Part shown: piece after piece, positions 1 to 8,256 of the stretch
Layout: the number at the start of each line of letters is the position of its first letter
Position numbering within the stretch: the first letter of the stretch is position 1
Notes under the pieces: model-generated
Told to the model about the DNA's origin: nothing
Databases searched by the model: none
What the model saw: the letters and a program-made list of their open reading frames with translations, nothing else
Position numbers and translations under genes: made by a program
Assembly (NCBI RefSeq): GCF_001592225.1
Contig: NZ_BCWN01000002.1
Span: 1-64,000 of the forward strand
Length of the DNA: 64,000 nucleotides
Direction: 5' to 3'
DNA from: Castellaniella caeni NBRC 101664
GTDB lineage: Bacteria > Pseudomonadota > Gammaproteobacteria > Burkholderiales > Burkholderiaceae_B

Positions 1-523
1 CCTGCTGATCCAGAAACTGGTCGCTGTAGGTCAGCGTGACCGGCGACTCCTGGCCATCATCGCTCGCAGGCTGGTCGATCAGCACGCCCAGGCTGTAGAC
101 CCGGGGCGGCAGCGCCAATTGGCGTTTGCGCCGCTCGCGCTGGCAGATCAGCACCTTGTATTCCAGCATGCGCCAGCCAAAGGCATGCAGAGCCTGGGCG
201 CCGGACAAACGCCCTTGGATTTCGACGTGAACCAACAGGAATGCCTCGTCGCCATCCAGCAGCTGCACCTGAACCAGTTTATCCGCATGGCGGCGGCCCT
301 GGGCTGGTGTGCTGGCGCGCTTGACGGCTTGCAGCTCTTTATCCAGAAAAATGACAGGCACATCCCAGTCGATGATGGCGTGCAAACCGGGGGCCAGCAG
401 GGCCAGGGCCTGGGGGAAGTACAGTTCAAGCGCGTCTTTCCAGGGGCTATCGTGATCATCGATCACTGATAGCGGTATTTCAGGCCTGGGATCGTCCACG
501 GGCTGGTGTTCGGAAGCGGGCAT
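1..523 (-). CDS. Rpn/YhgA-like PD-(D/E)XK nuclease family protein, 3' end outside the window
   Basis: The frame is open from an ATG at 523 to the left edge, giving 174 residues without a stop, so the C-terminus is missing. The N-terminal layout is that of Rpn-type proteins (recombination-promoting nuclease / putative transposase): a DSPWKDALELYF segment, then an IDW..V.FLDKELQ segment, then ADKLVQVQLLDG followed by LLVHVEIQG. The last block carries the Glu and Gln typical of the PD-(D/E)XK core of this family. Such proteins are thought to be DNA endonucleases, often found in many copies beside insertion sequences; their biological role is unsettled. IS remnants lie directly upstream. The identification rests on motif order only. 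Confidence 0.75.
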   Translation of the reverse strand, partial: MPASEHQPVDDPRPEIPLSVIDDHDSPWKDALELYFPQALALLAPGLHAIIDWDVPVIFLDKELQAVKRASTPAQGRRHADKLVQVQLLDGDEAFLLVHVEIQGRLSGAQALHAFGWRMLEYKVLICQRERRKRQLALPPRVYSLGVLIDQPASDDGQESPVTLTYSDQFLDQQ

Positions 524-756
524 GATTGGGCATCCAGACATCGGGATGCCTATTGTCCAAACTGCGGTGAATGCCGCCTAGCTGGGAGAGCTGCCGAGGG
601 ATGGAACTGTCTCGATGGGATGCCAGCGTCGGCAGAAAGACGTGCGCTACGGCCTGAAACAAGTCGAGTCAGGAAAGTGTTCGGAATTTTGTGGGTGAGG
701 CATAACATGAGAGAAAACGACCATGGACATGGATGAGCGTGATACGCCGCTTGGCG

Positions 757-885
757 ACCCGCTCCGCAGGCAGGCTGAAGTCCACCTCGATGCCCAACTT
801 CTCGCGGTTGAAGTCGTCCACCACGTTGAATAGCCGGATGCTGCGCCCGTCGGACAGCTGGTCGTGCATGAAGTCCATCACCGCA
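757..885 (-). pseudogene. IS3-family transposase (OrfB) internal fragment
   Basis: About 43 codons match the start of the IS3 OrfB integrase core: [11 protein letters not shown], then [12 protein letters not shown], then [11 protein letters not shown]. In the family this stretch contains the first catalytic Asp (the D of MDF) and the second (in the DDF motif). The match begins and stops abruptly, and neither the N-terminal HTH part nor the distal catalytic Glu is present, so this is a relic. The 233 bases between it and the Rpn-type gene hold no other gene I can recognise. Confidence 0.65.
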
Positions 886-906
886 CGCTCCAAAAGAACC
901 GCGCCC

Positions 907-1029
907 CGCGAATCTCTCAGCTTGCCGGAAAATCTCGTGCATCGTATCGATGCAGTCGCCAAGGCCCAGCGTCTGGCGCGCTCCGCATTTCTGGCAAAAG
1001 CCGCGGAACGGGAAATGGCCGAGGCCTAA
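907..1029 (+). pseudogene. HicB-type antitoxin C-terminal fragment
   Basis: The last 39 codons of an open frame read as the C-terminal ribbon-helix-helix end of HicB antitoxins: [13 protein letters not shown], then [19 protein letters not shown], followed by TAA. The N-terminal RNase-H-like half is absent; in its place lies the oppositely oriented IS3 fragment. No HicA toxin is visible on either side, so this is the stump of a hicAB module broken by transposition and deletion. Confidence 0.6.
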
Positions 1030-1064
1030 TTCGCCCTTGGCCAACGAGTCACTTCCGCATCAAT

Positions 1065-1290
1065 CTAATGTGCTGTATCAGAAATTCGCAGGCAAAATCG
1101 TTTGACGCTTTCCAAGATGTCCTCTGCCGTTTTGATCCATATGGAAGGTTTCGGATCCGCATTGTTCAGATCAAGATACTGCTCGATAGCCAGTTTGAGC
1201 TCACGTGTTGAGCGATGCGTGCCACGACGAATGCAGGACTGCGTCAGGGTGGCAAACCAGCGCTCCACCTGGTCGATCCACGAAACTGAG
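1065..1290 (-). pseudogene. IS630-family transposase C-terminal fragment
   Basis: The frame SWIDQVERWFATLTQ, then RGTHRSTREL, then NADPKPSIWIKTAEDI and LESVKRFC is the C-terminal end of IS630/Tc1-type transposases. The Glu in QVERWF is the third catalytic acid of the DDE triad. The two upstream Asp motifs are missing because the fragment starts at a junction with the hipA relic. It ends at a natural stop. Confidence 0.7.
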
Positions 1291-1747
1291 TTACTTGGCC
1301 AATTTTTCAGCTGCTGTCTGCAACCCGCTGAGGATGCTGTCCGCCACGTGTGCAGGGAACCCGTCAGGTAGCTGCGCACGAACCGTATGCACGACCTCCG
1401 GGGTTTGGGCGACCATCTCGTCGAGCACAGCTTCGACGCCCTGACCGTCAGGCGCCATGACGCCGTGCGCTGTTCCTACTGTCACCCAATGCCGCCGTGC
1501 AATGTCACGCATGACCCAATGAGTATTCTTGGAACGCACCGCCGTGGCTATCTTCGCCTTGAATGGGAATAGCTGGTTTGCTCCCCTGCCGATGATCGGG
1601 TAGAGATAGCGGTCGGCCTTGTTCAGAGGCCACCCAGCCGTCGTCATACTGCAGTATCTCGCCCGCATGGGGGTGTACGCTCCAGGTGCCGACGAAAGCG
1701 TCGTTCATCCAAAGATACAGAGTTCGTGTGTGTGAGCGTCTTCCCAT
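1291..1747 (-). pseudogene. hipA: hipA toxin kinase gene, internally deleted
   Basis: Two pieces of a HipA-type Ser/Thr kinase are joined out of frame. The 5' piece begins at ATG 1747, eight bases after the hipB stop, and gives about 49 residues of the N-terminal subdomain (LYLWMNDAFVGTW, ILQYDDGWVA, GRPLSL). The 3' piece, in another frame from about 1608, gives the C-terminal helices (YPIIGRGANQL, KNTHWVMRDIARRHW, a LADSIL-like end). HipA proteins are about 440 residues; here roughly 270 central residues with the ATP-binding and catalytic motifs are gone. The toxin must be inactive. Confidence 0.75.
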
Positions 1748-1754
1748 TTCCCAC

Positions 1755-2018
1755 TCACCAGTCGGGGTTGGTTGATGGCGGCTTGGGTGTGTGTGGGGCA
1801 CCGCTCTGACGCAACACTATCTCTACCCCGAGTGTGCTCAGCAGCGTCAGTAGTCGGCCAGCACTGACTTTTTCTGCATTGCGTTCCAGAGAGGAAAGCG
1901 TCTGCTGTGTGACACCCAGCCGGCTCGCGACGTCAGCTTGCGTGAGACCGGCTTGCTTTCGGAATGCTTGCAACAGCACGGGGAGCTGCTCCGCAGTGCG
2001 GACTGTGAAGTCTGGCAT
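1755..2018 (-). CDS. hipB: HipB-type antitoxin, XRE-family repressor
   Basis: 87 residues. After a short N-terminal arm (MPDFTVRTAEQLP) comes a Cro/C1-type helix-turn-helix: FRKQAGLTQADVASRLGVTQQTLSSLERN, with a C-terminal LLTLLSTLGVEIVLR strand as in HipB. Start ATG 2018 is preferred over a longer frame because the family begins here. HipB dimers bind operators and neutralise HipA by binding the kinase. Two operator-like palindromes lie over and just upstream of the start, consistent with autoregulation. Its partner gene is broken, so only the regulatory function can remain. Confidence 0.75.
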   Translation of the reverse strand: MPDFTVRTAEQLPVLLQAFRKQAGLTQADVASRLGVTQQTLSSLERNAEKVSAGRLLTLLSTLGVEIVLRQSGAPHTPKPPSTNPDW

Positions 2019-2036
2019 ACAAACTCTGTTTTGTAT
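2017..2036. promoter_or_regulatory. hipB operator-like inverted repeat, proximal
   Basis: ATACAAA and TTTGTAT arms separated by six bases, overlapping the hipB start codon. The TACAAA-N6-TTTGTA core is identical in arm and spacing to the distal site, which suggests that both bind the same HipB dimer. Binding here would block translation-start-proximal transcription. Confidence 0.55.
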
Positions 2037-2044
2037 CTCTAATC

Positions 2045-2062
2045 TACAAATTATAATTTGTA
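2045..2062. promoter_or_regulatory. hipB operator-like perfect palindrome, distal
   Basis: TACAAATTATAATTTGTA is a perfect 18-base palindrome, 27 bases upstream of hipB. It has the same TACAAA-N6-TTTGTA form as the proximal site. HipB operators in other bacteria are paired palindromes upstream of hipBA, which fits this arrangement. Confidence 0.6.
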
Positions 2063-2136
2063 AAATGACAATATACAATTAAATAGGCCTTTCTTCGTCG
2101 TTCTCCCAATTTTCTGGAGAATCGTCCTCTTCTCCA

Positions 2137-2238
2137 CTATGAACCCATTTCAATCACGAAAACCGGATACCCCTTATGGCAAGCAAGAGCAGCTTCTCGC
2201 AACAGGTGCTTGACCGGCATGCTGGCACACACGTCCAT
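2137..2238 (-). other. short unidentified reading frame, possibly a gene remnant
   Basis: A frame of 33 codons from ATG 2238 (open further upstream without a better start) ends in TAG. It reads MDVCASMPVKHLL, then REAALACHKGYPVFVIEMGS, which looks like a structured protein tail rather than random sequence. It lies immediately downstream of the restriction endonuclease gene on the same strand. I do not recognise the family; it may be the 3' end of a deleted gene. Confidence 0.2.
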
Positions 2239-2294
2239 GCGTTCGACCTTGATCCGGGCGCGATTGCTTGAGACAGAGGTACGGCAGAACGGTT

Positions 2295-2981
2295 TTATCC
2301 ACGCGTCAGGTAGCCCATCAAAAAGCGCCGAAAGCCATCCTCGCCGAGTTCGTTTCTGAACCTGGGCTCAGGAAACGCGCTCCAGTTGGTTGCATCCTTC
2401 TTGGAGAAGCTGCGAAACCACTTTTTGATTTCGGTTCCATGGCGAATGGCGGCAGAGGACGAGTTTTCAGTGTTGTCACGGTTTTTGATCTGCAAAGCCA
2501 ACCACTGACCCTCTGCCGCCTGGTATTTGATGAAGTCAACCGCCTTCACGAAATCTCCAGCACACCAGACCCACCCGTGAGGTTCTATGACCGAGGCAAT
2601 GTACCTTTCCAGCAATGCACCGACGATATTTTCGGCGGACATGGCGTGCTGGTGTTCCGTCTTGATGCGTCCGGTCTGCCCTTCCGAATATCCGTAGACC
2701 GCCTGCATCACGATGCTGACAGCCTCATCAGGGACTGTGCTGGGTTCGCCCGGCCAAGTCCGTTTCGACCGCACCCCAAAGAACTTTTCCGCCAGCTGGA
2801 CGATCCCCACCGACTCAGTCGCATCCGGCTTGTTATTTCCACGCCATGAAAGAAGCGTGGGATTGTCGGCCAGGAAAGCGCAAACCGTCTGGAACCGGAC
2901 GACCTCCTGTGGGTCTTCCACACCGCACCGCTTCGCGGCTGCCACACACTCCGTACCGTACAGGGCAACGTAACGCCTCAT
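2295..2981 (-). CDS. SinI-family type II restriction endonuclease
   Basis: 228 residues, the usual length for SinI-type enzymes. A central AENIVGALLERYIASVIEPHGWVWC block and the later QIKNRDNTENSSSAAIR and IKKWFRSF blocks are what I recall as the conserved heart of this family. SinI itself cuts GGWCC; that this protein has the same specificity is inference. A strong AAAGGAGAT ribosome site precedes ATG 2981. The frame is intact. No DNA methyltransferase, controller gene or Vsr nuclease lies next to it; on the 3' side there is only a short remnant and hipB. The gene looks out of place among relics and was probably acquired horizontally. Confidence 0.75.
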   Translation of the reverse strand: MRRYVALYGTECVAAAKRCGVEDPQEVVRFQTVCAFLADNPTLLSWRGNNKPDATESVGIVQLAEKFFGVRSKRTWPGEPSTVPDEAVSIVMQAVYGYSEGQTGRIKTEHQHAMSAENIVGALLERYIASVIEPHGWVWCAGDFVKAVDFIKYQAAEGQWLALQIKNRDNTENSSSAAIRHGTEIKKWFRSFSKKDATNWSAFPEPRFRNELGEDGFRRFLMGYLTRG

Positions 2982-3064
2982 AGGATCTCCTTTTTATTGA
3001 AGCAAGAGTATCGAAGGCCGTAAAAATCGGTGGCGTGTAAAACCCCGTCATTTCTGTTGCTCAT
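2978..3064 (-). CDS. 28-residue upstream frame overlapping the endonuclease start
   Basis: ATG 3064 opens a frame ending in a TGA that overlaps the endonuclease start as ATGA, the classical layout for translational coupling. Its last codons contain the endonuclease ribosome site. The product (MSNRNDGVLHATDFYG and on) resembles nothing I know. It may be a leader peptide that meters endonuclease synthesis, or the last codons of a lost upstream gene; the frame stays open to about 3140. The ribosome site in front of its ATG is weak. Confidence 0.3.
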   Translation of the reverse strand: MSNRNDGVLHATDFYGLRYSCFNKKEIL

Positions 3065-3281
3065 CTCGTCTCTCGATAAAATGCCAATTCTTACTGTACC
3101 CGATCCCCGATCGGCGCTATCCCCACGCACGGCGAATCACGACGGGCGAGCCGAAATACCGAATACTGATCGGGATATACTGGCTCGCCTGCCAGGCTCA
3201 CGAATGCCATCACCGGGTTCTGGCGGCAGCCTCGCGCCGCAAGCCGCACACACGTACCTCATTTTTGAACACAGACTCCCC

Positions 3282-4664
3282 GTGAACCCCCTCGCCTTCA
3301 GCAATCTGCCGCTCTCCGCCGCGCAACTCGACAACCTGGCACGCATGGAATACCAGACCATGACGCCGATTCAGGCGCAAAGCCTGCCCATCATCCTGGA
3401 AGGCCGCGACCTGATCGCGCAAGCCAAGACCGGCAGCGGCAAGACGGCGGCCTTCGGCCTGGGCATTTTGCATCACCTGAACCCGGCGCAGTGGGTGCCA
3501 CAGGCGCTGGTGGTCTGCCCCACCCGCGAGCTGTCCGAACAAGTGGCCACCGAGCTGCGGCGCCTGGCGCGCGCCGACGGCAACATCAAGGTGCTGACGC
3601 TCGCGGGCGGCGCCTCCGCGCGCCCGCAGGTCGAGTCGCTGGCACATGGCGCTCACATCATCGTCGGCACGCCAGGCCGCCTGCTGGATCACCTGGCACG
3701 CCAAACGCTGGATCTTTCCGCCGTGCGCATGCTGGTTCTGGACGAGGCCGACCGCATGGTGGACATGGGGTTCTTCCCCGACGTGATGGCGCTCGCCAGC
3801 GCCTGCCCGGCCCAGCGCCAAACGCTGCTGTTTTCAGCTACTTATCCAGAGAGCATCCGCGAGGACGTCGAACACCTGCTATCCAGCCCCGAGCTCGTCA
3901 AGGTGGATGCGGTGCACGACGAGGCTCAGATCGAGCAGCACTTCTACACGATCGAGGCGGCAGACCGTTACGGCGCAACCGCCGTGCTGCTGCGCCATTT
4001 TCAGCCGACATCGGCGCTGGCCTTCTGCAACACCAAGGCCGCCTGCGCCGAGTTATCCACCCACTTGCGGCGAGCAGGCTTCAGCGCGCTGGCGCTGCAT
4101 GGCGACATGGATCAGCGTGATCGGGACGACGTGCTGGTGCAGTTTGCCAACCGTAGCTGCAACATCCTGGTAGCCACGGACGTGGCGGCACGCGGGCTGG
4201 ACATCCCTTCCCTGCCGATGGTGATCAATACCGAACTTGCCCGCACCCCCGACGTGCACACGCACCGGGTGGGGCGCACGGGCCGGATGCAGGAAACCGG
4301 GCTGGCCCTGAGCCTGTGCGCCCCGGACGAGCAATACGTGGCCTCCCGCATCGCGCGCCAGCTGGATCGGCCCCTGAATCTGGAGCCGTTGCCCCGGACG
4401 AAGGCCGCCGCGGGGCGGCCCACCCCGGCGCCCATGGTGACGCTGCTGGTGCTGGGCGGCAAAAAGGCCAAGCTGCGCCCAGGAGATCTGCTGGGCGCGC
4501 TGACGGGCGACGGCGGCCTGACGCGCGAGCAGGTGGGCAAGATCGACATCACGGATCAGGTGTCCTACATCGCCCTCAGCCGCGCCGTCGCCCACAGTGC
4601 TTTTCCGCGCCTGCAAAACATCCTCATCAAGGGCAAGAAGCAGCGGATGAAGCTGCTGTCGTAG
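3282..4664 (+). CDS. dbpA: ATP-dependent RNA helicase DbpA (DEAD box)
   Basis: From GTG 3282 the product has 460 residues, close to the usual DbpA length; the frame is open further upstream but that part has no family character. Visible motifs in order: Q motif (F.NLPLS, MTPIQAQSLP), Walker A AKTGSGKT near residue 50, PTREL, DEAD near 155, SAT near 185, and HRVGRTGR in the second RecA domain. The last 75 residues form the DbpA RNA-binding domain, which anchors the enzyme to hairpin 92 of 23S rRNA during large-subunit assembly. The exact start is uncertain because no strong ribosome site precedes the GTG. Confidence 0.85.
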   Translation: MNPLAFSNLPLSAAQLDNLARMEYQTMTPIQAQSLPIILEGRDLIAQAKTGSGKTAAFGLGILHHLNPAQWVPQALVVCPTRELSEQVATELRRLARADGNIKVLTLAGGASARPQVESLAHGAHIIVGTPGRLLDHLARQTLDLSAVRMLVLDEADRMVDMGFFPDVMALASACPAQRQTLLFSATYPESIREDVEHLLSSPELVKVDAVHDEAQIEQHFYTIEAADRYGATAVLLRHFQPTSALAFCNTKAACAELSTHLRRAGFSALALHGDMDQRDRDDVLVQFANRSCNILVATDVAARGLDIPSLPMVINTELARTPDVHTHRVGRTGRMQETGLALSLCAPDEQYVASRIARQLDRPLNLEPLPRTKAAAGRPTPAPMVTLLVLGGKKAKLRPGDLLGALTGDGGLTREQVGKIDITDQVSYIALSRAVAHSAFPRLQNILIKGKKQRMKLLS

Positions 4665-4705
4665 GCCGACGGCGGCAGTCGTCCGGCCTGTTGACGGCCA
4701 CGGGT

Positions 4706-7700
4706 TCAATGCGGCGGCCGACCCAGCGCCACGGGCGCCGCCTGTTCCATCCGCTGCAAGAACGCCTGTTGCGACACCTGCGGCAAGGTGCGCCGGGCCA
4801 CGTCGAAGTAGAGTTTGCCGCCCCACAGATTCACGTCTCCAATCATGAAAAAGCGGCGCTTGGCGCGCGTCAGGGCGACGTTCAGGATGTTGGGCTTGCC
4901 CGCCGCCCAGGCGATCGCGCCCGCGCTGTTCTCGTCGCACCCCAGCACCATCCAGACCATGGGCGCCTCTTTGCCCTGAAAGGTATGCACCGTGCCGATG
5001 CTGGCGTGGCACCAGGTGCTCAGCGCGCCTTTTGACAAGGTGTGAATGCCCTTGGCCTGCCACAGGGCGATATTGTTCAAGCGATCGATCAGCGCCCGCT
5101 TGATCCGCTTGAAAGGCGACACGATGTACAAGGGCGGCAGCTGCTCTTTGCCGCGATACAGGCGAATGACGGCCTGCGCCACGAGTTCGATCTGCGCGGG
5201 CACGACGTGCTGCTCAAGAACCACGCCAGGCGCATGTACCCAGGCGCTTTCCCCCAGATCGTAGCCATCCAGCGCTTGCCGGGCGCTTTGCAGGCCAAAG
5301 ATCATCCTGTTTCCATATGCAATGGCGTTGGCGATGCCAAACATGGGATTGACACAGCGGCGATGAACACGCAAGGGGCTGCCCACCCACTCGCGCTCGT
5401 CGCCTGCCCCCTTCACCCATGCGCCGTCGCGATTGGCTGCATCCGCCAGATTCTGCACGGATACGAGGTGCGGCGCCACGCGCAGACCCTCAGGCAATTT
5501 TGCCGATTTGGCCAGTGCATCGATCAGCTTCACCGGCACCGTGAACACCGGCTCGATCTGCTGGGGATCACCCACCACCACCGCGCGCCGCGCACGCCAC
5601 AACGCGCCGACAGCGGCCTGGGGAACCGCCTGCCCAGCCTCGTCGATGAACAGCCAGCCCAGCGTGCCCGCCCCCAGATCCTTGAACTGCGAGGCCACGG
5701 ATGCAAACGTGCTCGAGACGACCGGCACCACCATGAACAGGCTCTGCCACACAGCCAGGGCGTGCTCCGGCGTTACCAGGCGCTTGCCCCCCAGCAGGTC
5801 GCGCATGGCATAGAGATTGGGAGCGAAGCCGCCGCCATGCGCACCGGTCGCGGCAACCTCCGCCAGCCAGGCCTCGTGCAGCGCCAGGGCTGCGGCAAAC
5901 AGCCGAGAACGCTGCAGATTCAATTCGTGGTCGAACCAGAGACCGCGCATCTGCCGCTGCGGGTCTTTGATTCCGTTGTCGGCTCCGGGCAATTCCACCG
6001 CGCTGAAGCGGGCTTGCAGGCGCTGATACTCCGTCTGCGCGACCTGCCACGCGTCACTTTTCTCACGGACGGCGACGCGGGCTTTTTCTTCATCGGCCTT
6101 TGCCTGCTTCAGGCTCGATGAGGCAAGCATTTTCCCTTTCTCCAGGGACAGCATTTCGCTCAGGCAGGCCCGCTGGGCTGCCCGGTTTTCGTCGAAATTG
6201 TGGCGGTAGGTTTCGCACCGCTGGCGGCTGAGATTGGGCCAGAAAGGCATGGCAGGCAGTCTGCCCAGCAACCGGGCCCAGATGGATGGCACAGAAATCA
6301 GCGTCGCCGCTTCCTTCAGGGTGCCCAGCCTGCCCTGGCAGGCATCCAGGGCTTCATCCACGTCCGCCAGATGGGCTTCGGCCTGGCGAGCACTGTCCTG
6401 CGCCGCCGACAAAGCCTGCACCTGTGGCCGGATATAGGCGGCTTCGGTCTGACCGGCCAGCTGCTCATGCAGACTGGCCAGCCGCCCCAACTGCACCTTG
6501 CGCTCGCGCACGCAGCGGTCAGCCTCGATGAAGGCCGCCCGCGCCGTGGCAAACGTCGGGCCCCGGTACTGGTCGCGCCATTCCTGGAAGGACTGGTGAC
6601 GTTTTGGATCGTATCCCTTGGGCTTCGGAGCACCCGCAGCCTGCCCCTTCCCCGACAGCGGGGTCAAGACCCGCTGCGCGAATTTGCGCCGGTTGGCGCG
6701 CTTGCCCAGGGCGCATGAAATCAGGCCCCAAGGGGTGTCGTCCGGCGTCAGGCTGGCGAAATCCCCACTGGATGTCTGCGCCGCCATGCGAATGGCCACG
6801 GCCTGCAGATAAGTCTGGCGCGGCTGCCCATCTTTGCCGCGCCACGTAATGTCTTCCGGGGTGCCCCAGTTCACCGCGCCCAGCGATGCGGCCTTGGGAA
6901 GATCGACCGAAATATTGTTGACAGCGGCATTGTTCGACGACACCACCAGCATTTCAAACCCCGTCAGCTCGGGCTTGAGCAAGGCGATCGACCAGGTGCA
7001 GGATTGCCCTTCGAACTCCACCTTGGCTTTCTGATCGGGCACGAACGCGTCCCGGGCGGCATCGAAAGACGCCAACACGCGCGCACGGCGCACGATGTTC
7101 TCGGCAAACACATCGCGCAACAGCGTGGTTTTCCCCGTGCCCGGAGGGCCATTGACCGAGAACAGCGCGGTGTCGTTCTCATTCGAATCAGCAAATATGC
7201 GGTTGATGGCAAACTGCTGCATCAGGCTCATGGCGTGGCCGGGCTCATCCAGCCAGTGCGCGGCAGGCATCGAACCGGGGTGCAGGCCATCGACGATGCG
7301 CCGGGCATCCAGGTCGGTGCGCGCGTCCTTGGGCAGCGGCGTCAGATAAGCCCCCAACGCCCCTGTTTCCCCCTTCTGGCGCAAGGACGCCATCGCCCGC
7401 TCGATGTCCCGGATATAGAAACTGTTGAGAATGTCGATCCCGACTTCATCCGCTGCGGCCGATTCCGCCTCGTCGTCGTCCGCGTCTTCCGGCTCGCTGC
7501 CGCGCCCTGGCTTGGCGTCGGCGGCGGGCTTCTTGCCCACGATGGCGCGCACCACGATCACAGCGGACTCTTCTTCGTCGGTGTCGAAACCGGCCCATTC
7601 CTGGAAAATCCGCAGCAACGCCTCGATGTCGGTGCGGCTCAGGGGCAAGACGTCGGCGGCTGGCGCTGCGGGCCGATCGTGCTTTTTCCTGTCTGCCTGA

Positions 7701-8221
7701 AAATTCAGCAAAGTGTTTCGCAGCCGCCCGAGACTGGCCTGAAAGGCATCGAAACCCAGGGTATCCAGGCCGCCGACCGCGACCCTGCCCAGGGCCCAGG
7801 GTGCCGTTGAAACCGACACCTGGTCGAACAGCGGCTCACCCAAGGCATTGAGCGACACTTTGGCAATGCAGGTCTCGCCTTCCAAATCCGCACGCTCGTC
7901 CTGATCGACCGCGGCTGCCGGGGAATCCACCTGGCCGACGACACGCTCGGTGACCGTCGCCAGGAGGCGTTTGTCGAAAACCCCCAGATACAGCTCGAAT
8001 CCGCGGATTTCCTTGCCTGCGGGCACCCGGGCAACCTGCCACAGGCCCCCAGAGGCATCCGACGCCATGGCCCGCAATTCCGCCCGGGTGAGACGCTTGA
8101 CGTTCCACGGCGCATCGGAAGCTTGCAAGACCTGGCCGCGCAAATCAAATGGAATGAAAAATTCGACCTTGTGCCAAAACTCGAGCACCGGCAAGAAATC
8201 GCTGTCGGACGACCTGTTCAA
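4706..8221 (-). CDS. large SF1 DNA2/NAM7 (UPF1-like) helicase, AAA domain protein
   Basis: 1171 residues starting at a TTG with GGAGG eight bases upstream; no ATG is available in frame for another 50 codons. The N-terminal 300 residues form an unassigned domain (LEFWHKVEFFIPFDL). Walker A (GPPGTGKTT) is near residue 357, Walker B IDEAGQ near 855, GDPQQIEP near 885, and FQGKEAP followed by NVALTRAKRR near 1115. Between Walker A and B lies an insertion of about 500 residues, part of it rich in heptad-like Ala/Leu/Glu/Gln stretches (about 590-740) that should form a coiled coil. This motif set is that of UPF1/DNA2-type helicases. Its role is unknown; such proteins occur in genome-defence and repair settings. 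It is transcribed alone, divergent from rfbA. Confidence 0.75.
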   Translation of the reverse strand: MNRSSDSDFLPVLEFWHKVEFFIPFDLRGQVLQASDAPWNVKRLTRAELRAMASDASGGLWQVARVPAGKEIRGFELYLGVFDKRLLATVTERVVGQVDSPAAAVDQDERADLEGETCIAKVSLNALGEPLFDQVSVSTAPWALGRVAVGGLDTLGFDAFQASLGRLRNTLLNFQADRKKHDRPAAPAADVLPLSRTDIEALLRIFQEWAGFDTDEEESAVIVVRAIVGKKPAADAKPGRGSEPEDADDDEAESAAADEVGIDILNSFYIRDIERAMASLRQKGETGALGAYLTPLPKDARTDLDARRIVDGLHPGSMPAAHWLDEPGHAMSLMQQFAINRIFADSNENDTALFSVNGPPGTGKTTLLRDVFAENIVRRARVLASFDAARDAFVPDQKAKVEFEGQSCTWSIALLKPELTGFEMLVVSSNNAAVNNISVDLPKAASLGAVNWGTPEDITWRGKDGQPRQTYLQAVAIRMAAQTSSGDFASLTPDDTPWGLISCALGKRANRRKFAQRVLTPLSGKGQAAGAPKPKGYDPKRHQSFQEWRDQYRGPTFATARAAFIEADRCVRERKVQLGRLASLHEQLAGQTEAAYIRPQVQALSAAQDSARQAEAHLADVDEALDACQGRLGTLKEAATLISVPSIWARLLGRLPAMPFWPNLSRQRCETYRHNFDENRAAQRACLSEMLSLEKGKMLASSSLKQAKADEEKARVAVREKSDAWQVAQTEYQRLQARFSAVELPGADNGIKDPQRQMRGLWFDHELNLQRSRLFAAALALHEAWLAEVAATGAHGGGFAPNLYAMRDLLGGKRLVTPEHALAVWQSLFMVVPVVSSTFASVASQFKDLGAGTLGWLFIDEAGQAVPQAAVGALWRARRAVVVGDPQQIEPVFTVPVKLIDALAKSAKLPEGLRVAPHLVSVQNLADAANRDGAWVKGAGDEREWVGSPLRVHRRCVNPMFGIANAIAYGNRMIFGLQSARQALDGYDLGESAWVHAPGVVLEQHVVPAQIELVAQAVIRLYRGKEQLPPLYIVSPFKRIKRALIDRLNNIALWQAKGIHTLSKGALSTWCHASIGTVHTFQGKEAPMVWMVLGCDENSAGAIAWAAGKPNILNVALTRAKRRFFMIGDVNLWGGKLYFDVARRTLPQVSQQAFLQRMEQAAPVALGRPPH

Positions 8222-8256
8222 TCTGCATACCTCCGTTCAGCGGGAAGAATACCACC

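Noticed and set aside
524-756. Possible IS256-like terminal sequence around TGTTCGGAATTTTGTGGGTGAG
   Set aside because: Resemblance from memory only; no transposase of that family and no matching opposite end are present.
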